A stretch of DNA of 13,796 nucleotides from COE1 sp963596435. GTDB lineage: Bacteria; Bacillota; Clostridia; Lachnospirales; Lachnospiraceae. How positions within the stretch are numbered: the first letter of the stretch is position 1; each line of letters opens with the position of its first letter. Made by a program: the position numbers and the translations under genes. Below the pieces are notes generated by a model. The model saw only the letters and a list, made by a program, of their open reading frames with translations, was not told where the DNA came from and ran no database searches. The stretch covers positions 1-13,796 of the forward strand of contig CAVBMG010000088.1 in NCBI GenBank assembly GCA_963596435.1, given 5' to 3'. Below are positions 1 through 5,769 of the stretch, one piece after another.

Positions 1-50
1 AGTACGGCTTAAAGGCAGCTCGTCGTGCACCACAGTTCTCAAAGAGATAA
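1..50 (+). CDS. rpsI: 30S ribosomal protein S9, 3' end only
   Basis: Only the last codons are present. From base 3 the frame reads YGLKAARRAPQFSKR and then TAA at 48-50. This is the highly conserved C-terminal tail of bacterial S9, whose basic end reaches into the ribosomal P site and contacts tRNA. The rest of the gene, and usually rplM (L13) before it, would lie upstream of the window. A strong terminator follows 20 bases after the stop. The identification rests on 15 residues, but the tail is very characteristic. Confidence 0.9.
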   Translation, partial: YGLKAARRAPQFSKR

Positions 51-70
51 TAAATGGTTTAAACCATATC

Positions 71-110
71 AAATTCCCGGAAAATCAAAGTTTTCCGGGA
101 ATTTTGTTTT
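71..110 (+). terminator. Rho-independent terminator after rpsI
   Basis: A perfect 14-bp stem (AAATTCCCGGAAAA at 71-84 with its complement at 91-104) encloses the 6-base loop TCAAAG, and the descending arm runs into TTTTGTTTT. It ends the ribosomal protein transcript. It lies only 25 bases before the dus start, so dus depends on read-through or on a promoter overlapping the terminator; TATAAA at 110-115 is a possible -10 without a convincing -35. Confidence 0.92.
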
Positions 111-135
111 ATAAAGGCACCAATGGAGGAGAAGT

Positions 136-1098
136 ATGTACTACGAAATGGCTCCCATGGAGGGAATCACTACTTATATATATAGAAGAGCGCACTTCCA
201 TTATTTTGGAGGAATCGATCGTTATTATACGCCCTTTATTTCTACCCATAAGGATAAGGCGCTGAGTCACAAGGAATTACAGGAGATTCTGCCGGAACAT
301 AATGAAGGAATGCAGGTGATCCCCCAGATACTGACATCTTCTGCCGAGGAATTTGTAAAAATGGCAAAGGAACTGGCGCAGATGGGATATACACAGGTGA
401 ATCTGAACTGTGGCTGTCCATCGGCAACAGTAACAACCAAACATAAGGGAGCAGGAGTATTAGAGAACCCAAAACAGCTTGATCAAATGCTGGCAGAGAT
501 TTTTGAAAAATGTCCAATCCAGGTATCTATCAAGACAAGAATAGGTATGGAGCAGGATTGGGAATGGGAAGATATTCTGGAAGTATACAGTCATTACCCA
601 ATAGCAGAACTGATCATTCATCCAAGAGTCAGACAGGACTTTTATAAAAATACACCGAGACTGGAGCCAGTGAAGGCAGCATTGGACAAATTGCAATGTC
701 CGGTCAGTTATAACGGAGATCTCTTCTGTGTGGGGGATGTGAGGAGAGTAACGGAACAGTTACCGGGATTGGAAGCCTGTATGCTGGGAAGAGGCTTGAT
801 CGCAGATCCGGGACTTGCATTGACGATAAGAAATGGTGAGAGCATAAACAAAGACACCCTTAGGGCTTTTCATGATGAGATACTGGAAGAATACAGCAGA
901 GTACTCTCCGGCGAAAAGAATGCAATGTATCGCATGAAAGAGCTGTGGTTCTATATGAGTCAGCTGTTTACAGAGACTGACAAATATAGGAAAAAGATTC
1001 AGAAAGTTGAGAAACTGGCAGTGTATGAGAGCGTAGTCAACCGCCTTTTTGCCGAACAGGAACTGGTTGATCCTGAGCGCAATCGCTTCTGCTTCTGA
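136..1098 (+). CDS. dus: tRNA-dihydrouridine synthase
   Basis: This FMN enzyme reduces specific uridines in the D-loop of tRNA to dihydrouridine with NADPH. The 320-residue length is normal for the family. Visible motifs are APMEGIT at 6-12 (start of the TIM barrel and flavin site), NCGCPS at 91-96 with the expected catalytic Cys94, SIKTRIG at 131-137 with the FMN-contacting Lys133, IIHPR at 160-164, NGD at 193-195 and MLGRG at 216-220, the last two being phosphate and flavin-binding loops of the barrel. The C-terminal helical part (about 245-320) would bind tRNA. The start at 136 has GGAGGA at 125-130. The gene follows the rpsI terminator closely. Which of the Dus subfamilies and which uridine position it serves cannot be told from the sequence. 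Confidence 0.93.
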   Translation: MYYEMAPMEGITTYIYRRAHFHYFGGIDRYYTPFISTHKDKALSHKELQEILPEHNEGMQVIPQILTSSAEEFVKMAKELAQMGYTQVNLNCGCPSATVTTKHKGAGVLENPKQLDQMLAEIFEKCPIQVSIKTRIGMEQDWEWEDILEVYSHYPIAELIIHPRVRQDFYKNTPRLEPVKAALDKLQCPVSYNGDLFCVGDVRRVTEQLPGLEACMLGRGLIADPGLALTIRNGESINKDTLRAFHDEILEEYSRVLSGEKNAMYRMKELWFYMSQLFTETDKYRKKIQKVEKLAVYESVVNRLFAEQELVDPERNRFCF

Positions 1099-1126
1099 AA
1101 TTACATATACAATACAAATAGAAGCA

Positions 1127-1135
1127 TGTTATACT
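1127..1135 (+). promoter_or_regulatory. candidate extended -10 promoter for the SDR-trxB pair
   Basis: TGTTATACT gives an extended -10 (TGn plus TATACT, 5 of 6 to consensus) about 100 bases before the dehydrogenase start. No good -35 is seen at 17 bases (ATACAA at 1107-1112). Extended -10 promoters can work without one. No terminator is visible between dus and this site, so read-through from dus is also possible. Confidence 0.45.
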
Positions 1136-1179
1136 ATGAAGTATGAATGAAAGAGGGATTCTTTACATTTAGAATGATG

Positions 1180-1214
1180 AATCAGTGTATGTACTTTGTC
1201 TGAAAGCACTGATT
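1180..1214 (+). other. leader hairpin next to the SDR ribosome binding site
   Basis: AATCAGTG at 1180-1187 pairs perfectly with CACTGATT at 1207-1214 around a 19-base loop. The descending arm touches the Shine-Dalgarno GAAAGGAG at 1215-1222. It has no T tract and so is not a terminator. It may affect translation start or mRNA stability, or may be chance. Confidence 0.4.
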
Positions 1215-1233
1215 GAAAGGAGTATGCAGCTTT

Positions 1234-1956
1234 ATGGAGAGAAAAAAGGCATTGGTGACTGGTGCATCCAGAGGGATTGGTGCCGCCATTGCAACTGCGT
1301 TGGCACAGGAAGGCTACGACCTGTATTTGACCTGCCATCATAATATGGAACTTTTGGAAGAACTGGCGTGTCATTTGGAGAATACCTGTCAGGTGTCCTG
1401 CAAGCGCTACGCTTTTCCCGTTTATGAGGAAAAGGCAATGCAGGATATGTTTCGGGAGATTCCATATCTGGACGTTCTGGTAAACAATGCGGGAATATCC
1501 TATATAGGACTTTTGACAGACATGACCTATGAAGAATGGCAGCAGGTGCTGCGTACGAATCTGGATAGTTGTTTCCTTACCTGCAGAAATGCACTGCCTG
1601 GTATGATTCATCGTAAGAAGGGAAAAATAATCAATATTTCCTCAGTCTGGGGTAATGTAGGAGCTTCCATGGAAGTGGCGTATTCAGCTTCTAAGGGCGG
1701 TGTGAACTCTTTTACCAGGGCTCTTGCGAAAGAATTGGGACCAAGCAATATACAGGTCAATGCAATCGCCTGCGGTGTAATTGATACAGATATGAACAGG
1801 TGCTTCAGTGAAGAAGAAAGACAGGAACTGATTGCAGAGATTCCTGCAGACAGAATGGGAAAGACACAGGAAGTAGCGCAGCTTGTAGTGCAGCTGTGTA
1901 CAGGAAATGAATATTTGACAGGACAGATTATTACTTTGGATGGAGGGTGGATTTAA
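1234..1956 (+). CDS. ymfI: FabG-like short-chain dehydrogenase, probable EF-P 5-aminopentanone reductase (YmfI type)
   Basis: A 240-residue classical short-chain dehydrogenase. The Rossmann motif TGASRGIG is at 9-16, NNAG at 84-87, and the catalytic set is Asn109 in RTNLD, Ser137 in NISSVWG, Tyr150 and Lys154 in YSASK; all are intact. The enzyme should reduce a keto group with NADPH. The stretch SSVWGNVGASMEVAYSASK and the CGVIDTDMN loop resemble the clostridial and bacillar YmfI group more than biosynthetic FabG. YmfI reduces the 5-aminopentanone on a lysine of translation factor EF-P. That assignment is from memory of family motifs, and no efp gene is in the window; 3-oxoacyl-ACP reductase is the alternative. 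The ATG at 1234 is chosen because AGGAG lies at 1218-1222; the TTG at 1213 would bury that site inside the gene. The following trxB starts two bases after this stop. Confidence 0.72.
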   Translation: MERKKALVTGASRGIGAAIATALAQEGYDLYLTCHHNMELLEELACHLENTCQVSCKRYAFPVYEEKAMQDMFREIPYLDVLVNNAGISYIGLLTDMTYEEWQQVLRTNLDSCFLTCRNALPGMIHRKKGKIINISSVWGNVGASMEVAYSASKGGVNSFTRALAKELGPSNIQVNAIACGVIDTDMNRCFSEEERQELIAEIPADRMGKTQEVAQLVVQLCTGNEYLTGQIITLDGGWI

Positions 1957-1957
1957 T

Positions 1958-2869
1958 ATGTATGATATGTTGATTATTGGTTCAGGACCGGCAGGAATGG
2001 GTGCGGCAATCTATGGAGTAAGAGCAGGATTATCACTGGCAGTTCTTGATAGAAGCCCAATCAGCGGCGGACAGGTACTTACAACCTATGAAGTAGACAA
2101 TTATCTGGGATTACCTCAGATCAGTGGTGGTGAGATCAGTCAGAAATTCAGAGAGCATGCAGACAGTCTTGGTGTGAATTTTGTGACTGCAAATGTAACA
2201 TCTATTGAAGATAAGAAGGATTACAAGATTGTCCATACAGAAGAAGGTGACTATGAGGCGAAGACACTTCTTCTGGCAACCGGTGCAACTCATGCCATGC
2301 TTGGTGTAAAGGGTGAGATGCAGCTGGCAGGAATGGGAGTATCTTATTGTGCGACATGTGATGGTGCCTTTTTCAGAAAAAGGACAGTGGCAGTTGTAGG
2401 TGGTGGTGATGTAGCCGTGGAAGATGCTATCTTTCTTGCAGGATTATGCAGTAAGGTGTATCTGATTCACAGAAGGGATTCACTCCGCGCGGCAGACAGC
2501 CTCCAGAAGAAGCTTATGTCTATGGAAAACGTTGAAATTCTGTGGAATTGTGAGGTAAAAGAAATCCAGGGCGAGGATATGGTAGAAAAAATTCTGGTTT
2601 ACCATAATCAGGATGATTCTCAGTCTGAGCTTGAAGTAAACGGTGTATTTATAGCAGTAGGAATCCATCCTAACACAGAATTATATCAGGGACTGGTAGA
2701 AATGGATGAACAGGGATATGTGCTGGCTGATGAATCCGGCAGGACTACTGTTGATGGTATATATGCAGCAGGCGATATTAGGAAAAAAGCCCTGAGACAG
2801 ATCATAACTGCGGTTGCTGACGGGGCAAATGCCGTCACTTCGGCACAAAATTATCTTAATAAAGTATAA
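1958..2869 (+). CDS. trxB: thioredoxin-disulfide reductase
   Basis: A 303-residue low-molecular-weight NADPH-thioredoxin reductase, which passes electrons from NADPH through FAD and a Cys pair to thioredoxin in the cytoplasm. The FAD-binding GSGPAG is at 8-13, ISGGQ at 35-39, the redox motif CATC at 131-134 followed by DG, the NADPH loop GGGDVAVEDA at 148-157, HRR at 171-173 (the usual 2'-phosphate contact, which argues for NADPH), and the closing FAD motif AGDIR with LRQIITAVADGA at 271-290. The ATG at 1958 is favoured because GGAGGG at 1942-1947, inside the end of the upstream gene, is well placed. An in-frame ATG at 1940 would overlap that gene and add MEGGFN. The two genes are very likely translationally coupled. 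Confidence 0.93.
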   Translation: MYDMLIIGSGPAGMGAAIYGVRAGLSLAVLDRSPISGGQVLTTYEVDNYLGLPQISGGEISQKFREHADSLGVNFVTANVTSIEDKKDYKIVHTEEGDYEAKTLLLATGATHAMLGVKGEMQLAGMGVSYCATCDGAFFRKRTVAVVGGGDVAVEDAIFLAGLCSKVYLIHRRDSLRAADSLQKKLMSMENVEILWNCEVKEIQGEDMVEKILVYHNQDDSQSELEVNGVFIAVGIHPNTELYQGLVEMDEQGYVLADESGRTTVDGIYAAGDIRKKALRQIITAVADGANAVTSAQNYLNKV

Positions 2870-2940
2870 TATTCGTCAAAATACACAAAACAGTTGACAT
2901 AATTTCTCCTCGCATGGTAAAAAATGGTACATCTTAAAAC

Positions 2941-2969
2941 TTGACATTTGTTACAGGATATGTTACTTT
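2941..2969 (+). promoter_or_regulatory. candidate promoter of the NlpC/P60 gene
   Basis: A consensus -35 TTGACA at 2941-2946 is followed after 17 bases by TACTTT at 2964-2969, a weak -10. A second consensus TTGACA at 2894-2899 has TAAAAA at 2918-2923 with an 18-base spacer. Either could drive the gene. The first sits among the TGTTAC/TGTAAC boxes described separately. Confidence 0.45.
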
Positions 2970-3006
2970 ATTTCTTGGGTGTAACAAATTTGTAACAAAT
3001 CGTAAC
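2949..3006 (+). promoter_or_regulatory. WalR (YycF)-like operator boxes
   Basis: TGTAAC at 2980-2985 and TGTAAC at 2991-2996 are separated by exactly five bases and match the published WalR pattern TGTWAH-N5-TGTWAH. Related hexamers continue the series: TGTTAC at 2949-2954 and 2961-2966 (six-base spacer), and CGTAAC at 3001-3006. The boxes repeat roughly once per helix turn. In Bacillus and Staphylococcus, WalRK controls peptidoglycan hydrolases of the kind encoded just downstream. The function here is inferred from sequence match plus context. Confidence 0.6.
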
Positions 3007-3060
3007 AAAGATTGTACAAATTTTATGAGGGTATTCAATATACTTTGGAGGAAGAAATGA

Positions 3061-4587
3061 ATGAATAAACACGGTATAAGAATTGCAGCGTGCGCTTTGG
3101 CAGGTACGTTCGCTCTTTCCGGATATTATACTTCTTTACAGGCAAAGATTAATCAGTCTTCCACATTACCGGCAGCAGGTATTGCAGTCGTTCTTGAGGA
3201 AGGAACAACAATACAGGAACTTACACAGGAAGTTATTCAGAACATTGCGTATCTGGAAAGTGCTTCCGGTATTCAGCCTAATATTATCATTGCATCTGAG
3301 AAGGTAGCCATGGCAGAAACACCTATGCAGGAGGAGACAACTGTTGATTCTGACGTAGTACAGGCACTGGTTGATTCTGTTTCTGGTGATAATACAGATA
3401 ATGATGAGACAAAGAGCATTACAGACAGTCTGAGTGCAGGATTCTCTGCAACAGATACTTATGAAGATACAGAAGATGCAACAGAGGAATCCAGTGAAGA
3501 ATCTTCTGAAGAAAGTCAGACAGAGACTGTAGAAGAGGAAACATCCGAAGATACAGAGGAAGAGACGACAGAAGAAGCAACCGAAGAGGAAACAACAGAA
3601 GTTGCTACAGAGGAAGAACAGGATTTCAGAGGTCTGGTTATTGCACAGGTTAATAACTATGTGAATGTAAGAAGTATTCCAAGTGAAGACGGCGAGATCG
3701 TAGGTAAATTATATGATAAGTCTGTTGGTGAATTTGAAGAAGAAGTAAATGGCTGGTATAAGATTACATCAGGTAACTGTACCGGATATGTAAAGGCTGA
3801 GTATTGTGTAACAGGTGATGAAGCACAGGCTCTGGCTAAGCAGGTAGGTACTACTTATGCAGTTGTTAATACAACGACTCTGAAGGTTAGACAGGAAGCA
3901 AGTACAGAATCAGCAGTATTAGGACTTGTTCCTATTGAAGAAGAACTGGTTGTTGTAGAAGAACTTGATGGCTGGGTTAAAGTAGCAATTGAAGAAGGCG
4001 ATGGCTACGTATCCAGAGAATATGTAAATCTGAGAACTGATTTCGTGCATGCAGAGTCCAAGGCAGAAGAAGAAGCACGACTGGCAGAAGAAGCCAAGGA
4101 GCGTGAGGAAGCAAGAGCAGCAGCTGCTGCAACAGAAGCGACCAGAGCGGCTCAGGCGGCAGAACAGACTGTACAGAAGCAGGCTCAGACAGAAGCAGTG
4201 ATCGAAGCTGCACAGGCTACAGCAGCAAGCTCAGCCGGCAGTGAGATGGGCAAGGCAGTTATTGATTATGCAACACAGTTTGTTGGTAATCCTTATGTAT
4301 ATGGTGGCACAAGCTTAACAAACGGAACAGACTGCTCCGGATTTGTTATGAGCGTATATGCGAACTTTGGTGTCAGCCTTCCACATTCCTCTTCCGCATT
4401 GAGAAGCAAGGGATATGACGTAGGTGGTCTGGCAAATGCACAGCCTGGTGATATTGTATGTTATTCAGGTCATGTAGCTCTCTACATTGGCAATGGACAG
4501 ATTGTACATGCAAGTACAAGCAAGACAGGAATTATCATTTCCAACGCAAATTACAGAAGTATTCTTGCAGTAAGAAGAATTTTCTAA
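3061..4587 (+). CDS. secreted SH3-domain NlpC/P60 peptidoglycan endopeptidase
   Basis: A 508-residue exported cell-wall hydrolase expected to cut the peptide stem of peptidoglycan. Order of parts: a signal peptide at about 1-28 (basic start, hydrophobic AACALAGTFALS core, likely cut near LQA); a region of no recognised fold to about 125; a very acidic Glu/Thr/Ser-rich linker at about 132-187; two bacterial SH3 domains at about 192-250 and 264-324, each with a V-x-V-R and a GW(Y/V)K motif; an Ala/Glu/Gln-rich helical linker at about 332-395; and NlpC/P60 at about 397-508. The catalytic residues are all present: Cys425 in TDCSGF, His471 in GHVALYIG and His483 in IVHAS. The ATG at 3061 has GGAGGA at 3047-3052; an ATG at 3057 in another frame stops after two codons. 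The gene is monocistronic, with WalR-like boxes before it and a terminator after it. Confidence 0.93.
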   Translation: MNKHGIRIAACALAGTFALSGYYTSLQAKINQSSTLPAAGIAVVLEEGTTIQELTQEVIQNIAYLESASGIQPNIIIASEKVAMAETPMQEETTVDSDVVQALVDSVSGDNTDNDETKSITDSLSAGFSATDTYEDTEDATEESSEESSEESQTETVEEETSEDTEEETTEEATEEETTEVATEEEQDFRGLVIAQVNNYVNVRSIPSEDGEIVGKLYDKSVGEFEEEVNGWYKITSGNCTGYVKAEYCVTGDEAQALAKQVGTTYAVVNTTTLKVRQEASTESAVLGLVPIEEELVVVEELDGWVKVAIEEGDGYVSREYVNLRTDFVHAESKAEEEARLAEEAKEREEARAAAAATEATRAAQAAEQTVQKQAQTEAVIEAAQATAASSAGSEMGKAVIDYATQFVGNPYVYGGTSLTNGTDCSGFVMSVYANFGVSLPHSSSALRSKGYDVGGLANAQPGDIVCYSGHVALYIGNGQIVHASTSKTGIIISNANYRSILAVRRIF

Positions 4588-4600
4588 TGCAGGATAGAAT

Positions 4601-4634
4601 AAAGGATGGGGTCGAAAGACGCCATCCTTTTACG
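4601..4634 (+). terminator. terminator after the NlpC/P60 gene
   Basis: AAAGGATGG at 4601-4609 pairs with CCATCCTTT at 4622-4630. Inside, GTC and GAC close a GAAA tetraloop at 4614-4617, leaving one G-G mismatch. The T run is short (CCTTTTA), so termination may be leaky. A weaker AACCC/GGGTT hairpin follows at 4645-4662. Confidence 0.75.
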
Positions 4635-4740
4635 TACAAGACCAAACCCAAGAGGTCGGGTTACAGATATTAGCAGAATGCACAAATTTGTAAATAATTG
4701 TAAATGTGACATAACAGTCATTTTTTTATATGTTCACAAA

Positions 4741-4811
4741 ATATCCACATGGAAAAAAGCTCAAAATCTAGTAAAATGAACTTATACACCAAGTTATCCA
4801 CATTATCCACA
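4741..4811 (+). promoter_or_regulatory. cluster of DnaA boxes
   Basis: Two perfect DnaA boxes TTATCCACA lie directly head to tail at 4794-4802 and 4803-4811. Near them on the same strand are ATATCCACA at 4741-4749 (one mismatch) and TTATACACC at 4782-4790 (one mismatch to TTATNCACA). A very AT-rich tract follows from about 4870 to 5040. DnaA is the replication initiator and also a transcription regulator. There is no dnaA or dnaN in the window, so a DnaA-binding regulatory or titration site is more likely than the main origin. The site lies inside the 541-base gap between the NlpC/P60 gene and hpf. Confidence 0.65.
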
Positions 4812-4815
4812 TAAA

Positions 4816-4868
4816 AAACAGGCGTTTTGAGTGGATGTGGGTGTGCCTTTTTACAAACAGGCGTTTTG
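4816..4868 (+). repeat. 14-bp direct repeat, two copies 39 bases apart
   Basis: AAACAGGCGTTTTG occurs at 4816-4829 and again, identically, at 4855-4868, just after the DnaA boxes. The repeat unit is much richer in GC at its core than its surroundings. No known element was recognised; the repeats may be protein-binding sites. Confidence 0.6.
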
Positions 4869-4894
4869 TGCAGGACTCATAAAATTTTGCTTTT

Positions 4895-4940
4895 TGTCAA
4901 AAAAACTCAAAATGGGATTGACAATTTTAATGTCAAAAAA
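4895..4940 (+). repeat. TGTCAAAAAA repeats and TTGACA-N7-TGTCAA palindrome
   Basis: TGTCAAAAAA is found at 4895-4904 and 4931-4940. The second copy forms an inverted pair with TTGACA at 4918-4923, giving TTGACA-N7-TGTCAA at 4918-4936. TTGACA could also be a -35 with TGTATA at 4941-4946 (17-base spacer). The tract is AT-rich and carries no supportable gene. The remaining bases of this gap, about 4640-4740 and 4940-4990, show only AT-rich DNA and a loose TGTAAA pair at 4689-4704. Confidence 0.4.
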
Positions 4941-4994
4941 TGTATAAAAATTTCATTTCTTTATTATAAAATTTGGAAAATAGCACAAAAAATA

Positions 4995-5022
4995 TTGAAA
5001 AAATCCATGGGTATGATATAAT
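4995..5022 (+). promoter_or_regulatory. promoter of hpf
   Basis: TTGAAA at 4995-5000 (5 of 6 to the -35 consensus), a 16-base spacer, and a perfect extended -10 TGATATAAT at 5014-5022. Transcription would begin near 5029, giving a leader of about 100 bases before hpf. This is the best-looking housekeeping-type promoter in the gap. Confidence 0.75.
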
Positions 5023-5074
5023 CAATATACAATATAAGAGAGGCAAGGAGATACAATCTCATAAATCTCTTATA

Positions 5075-5104
5075 TATCATAAGTTGTTACAACAGCTTAT
5101 GATA
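5075..5104 (+). other. hairpin in the hpf leader
   Basis: TATCATAAGTTG at 5075-5086 pairs with CAACAGCTTATGATA at its 5093-5104 part, giving 12 pairs including one T-G wobble and a 6-base loop. It sits between the promoter and the ribosome binding site, about 25 bases before the start codon. There is no T tract. It may act on mRNA stability or translation of hpf. Confidence 0.5.
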
Positions 5105-5128
5105 ATAAGTACGAAGGGATGTGGCATC

Positions 5129-5662
5129 ATGAAATTTATTATCAGCGGAAAGAACATCGATGTAACGGCAGGCTTAAAAGCAGCAGTAGAGGACAAGATT
5201 GGCAAGCTGGAGAAATACTTCACGCCGGAAACGGAGGTACATGCAACACTTAGTGTTGAGAAAGAGAGACAGAAGATAGAGGTCACCATTCCTATTAAGG
5301 GAAATATCATTCGTTCTGAGCAGGTCAGCAATGATATGTACGTATCCATTGATCTTGCAGCAGAGGTGATAGAGAGACAGTTAAAGAAATATAAGAATAA
5401 GTTCAGAGCAGAGCAGCAGGCAGGTGCAGCCAGCTTGAGAACAGATTTCCTGGACAAGGACTACGAGGATGAAGAAGACGATATCAAGATCGTTCGTACC
5501 AAGAAGTTCGACATCAAACCTATGTATGCAGAAGATGCTTGTATCCAGATGGAATTGTTAGGACATGATTTCTTTGTATTCTGCAATGCAGAAACAGATG
5601 AGGTCAATGTAGTGTACAAGCGTAAAGGCAATACATACGGATTAATTGAACCGGAAAATTAA
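5129..5662 (+). CDS. hpf: ribosome hibernation promoting factor, long form
   Basis: A 177-residue long HPF. The N-terminal domain (about 1-95; MKFIISGKNIDVT start, basic patch ERQLKKYKNKFR) binds in the decoding region of the 30S subunit and blocks tRNA and mRNA. An acidic linker (about 105-120, EDEEDD) leads to the C-terminal dimerisation domain (about 121-175, IVRTKKFDIKPM...VVYKRKGNTYGLIEP), which joins two 70S ribosomes into inactive 100S dimers in stationary phase. The ATG at 5129 is chosen because the protein then begins at the conserved family N-terminus; AAGGGA at 5114-5119 is a modest ribosome binding site. The open frame extends upstream to 4973, but that part crosses the promoter and leader hairpin. 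The gene is flanked by its own promoter and a strong terminator, so it is probably monocistronic. Confidence 0.95.
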   Translation: MKFIISGKNIDVTAGLKAAVEDKIGKLEKYFTPETEVHATLSVEKERQKIEVTIPIKGNIIRSEQVSNDMYVSIDLAAEVIERQLKKYKNKFRAEQQAGAASLRTDFLDKDYEDEEDDIKIVRTKKFDIKPMYAEDACIQMELLGHDFFVFCNAETDEVNVVYKRKGNTYGLIEPEN

Positions 5663-5686
5663 TACAACTGAATGAAGAAACCTATG

Positions 5687-5717
5687 CAGGTATCGGAGCA
5701 ATCCGATACCTGTTTTT
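5687..5717 (+). terminator. terminator after hpf
   Basis: A perfect 11-bp stem, CAGGTATCGGA at 5687-5697 with TCCGATACCTG at 5702-5712, closes a GCAA tetraloop and is followed by TTTTT. It is one of the cleanest intrinsic terminators in the window. Confidence 0.95.
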
Positions 5718-5769
5718 GTGTACATATCACAATCTGCGGACACATATATTGTAATAATGGCTTGAAAAC

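Noticed and set aside
1129..1611. Reverse-strand 160-codon frame over the dehydrogenase
   Set aside because: It overlaps a clear SDR gene with intact catalytic motifs and shows no recognisable protein features.
4689..4704. TGTAAA-N4-TGTAAA as a second WalR site
   Set aside because: The spacer is four bases, not five, the region is AT-rich, and no hydrolase gene is directly downstream.
4827..5021. 64-codon open frame in the gap before hpf
   Set aside because: It begins with TTG, has no ribosome binding site, runs through AT-rich promoter DNA and resembles no protein.
4741..5040. Main chromosomal replication origin
   Set aside because: There is no dnaA, dnaN, rpmH or gyr gene nearby and only two perfect boxes; kept only as a DnaA-binding region.
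4973..5128. Upstream extension of the hpf reading frame
   Set aside because: It crosses the extended -10 promoter and the leader hairpin, and HPF proteins begin at the MKFIISGKNI position.
5716..5732. TTGTG-N7-CACAA inverted repeat, Rex-like, before the M23 gene
   Set aside because: The spacing is one base short of a Rex site and it overlaps the T tract of the hpf terminator; nothing links the M23 gene to redox control.
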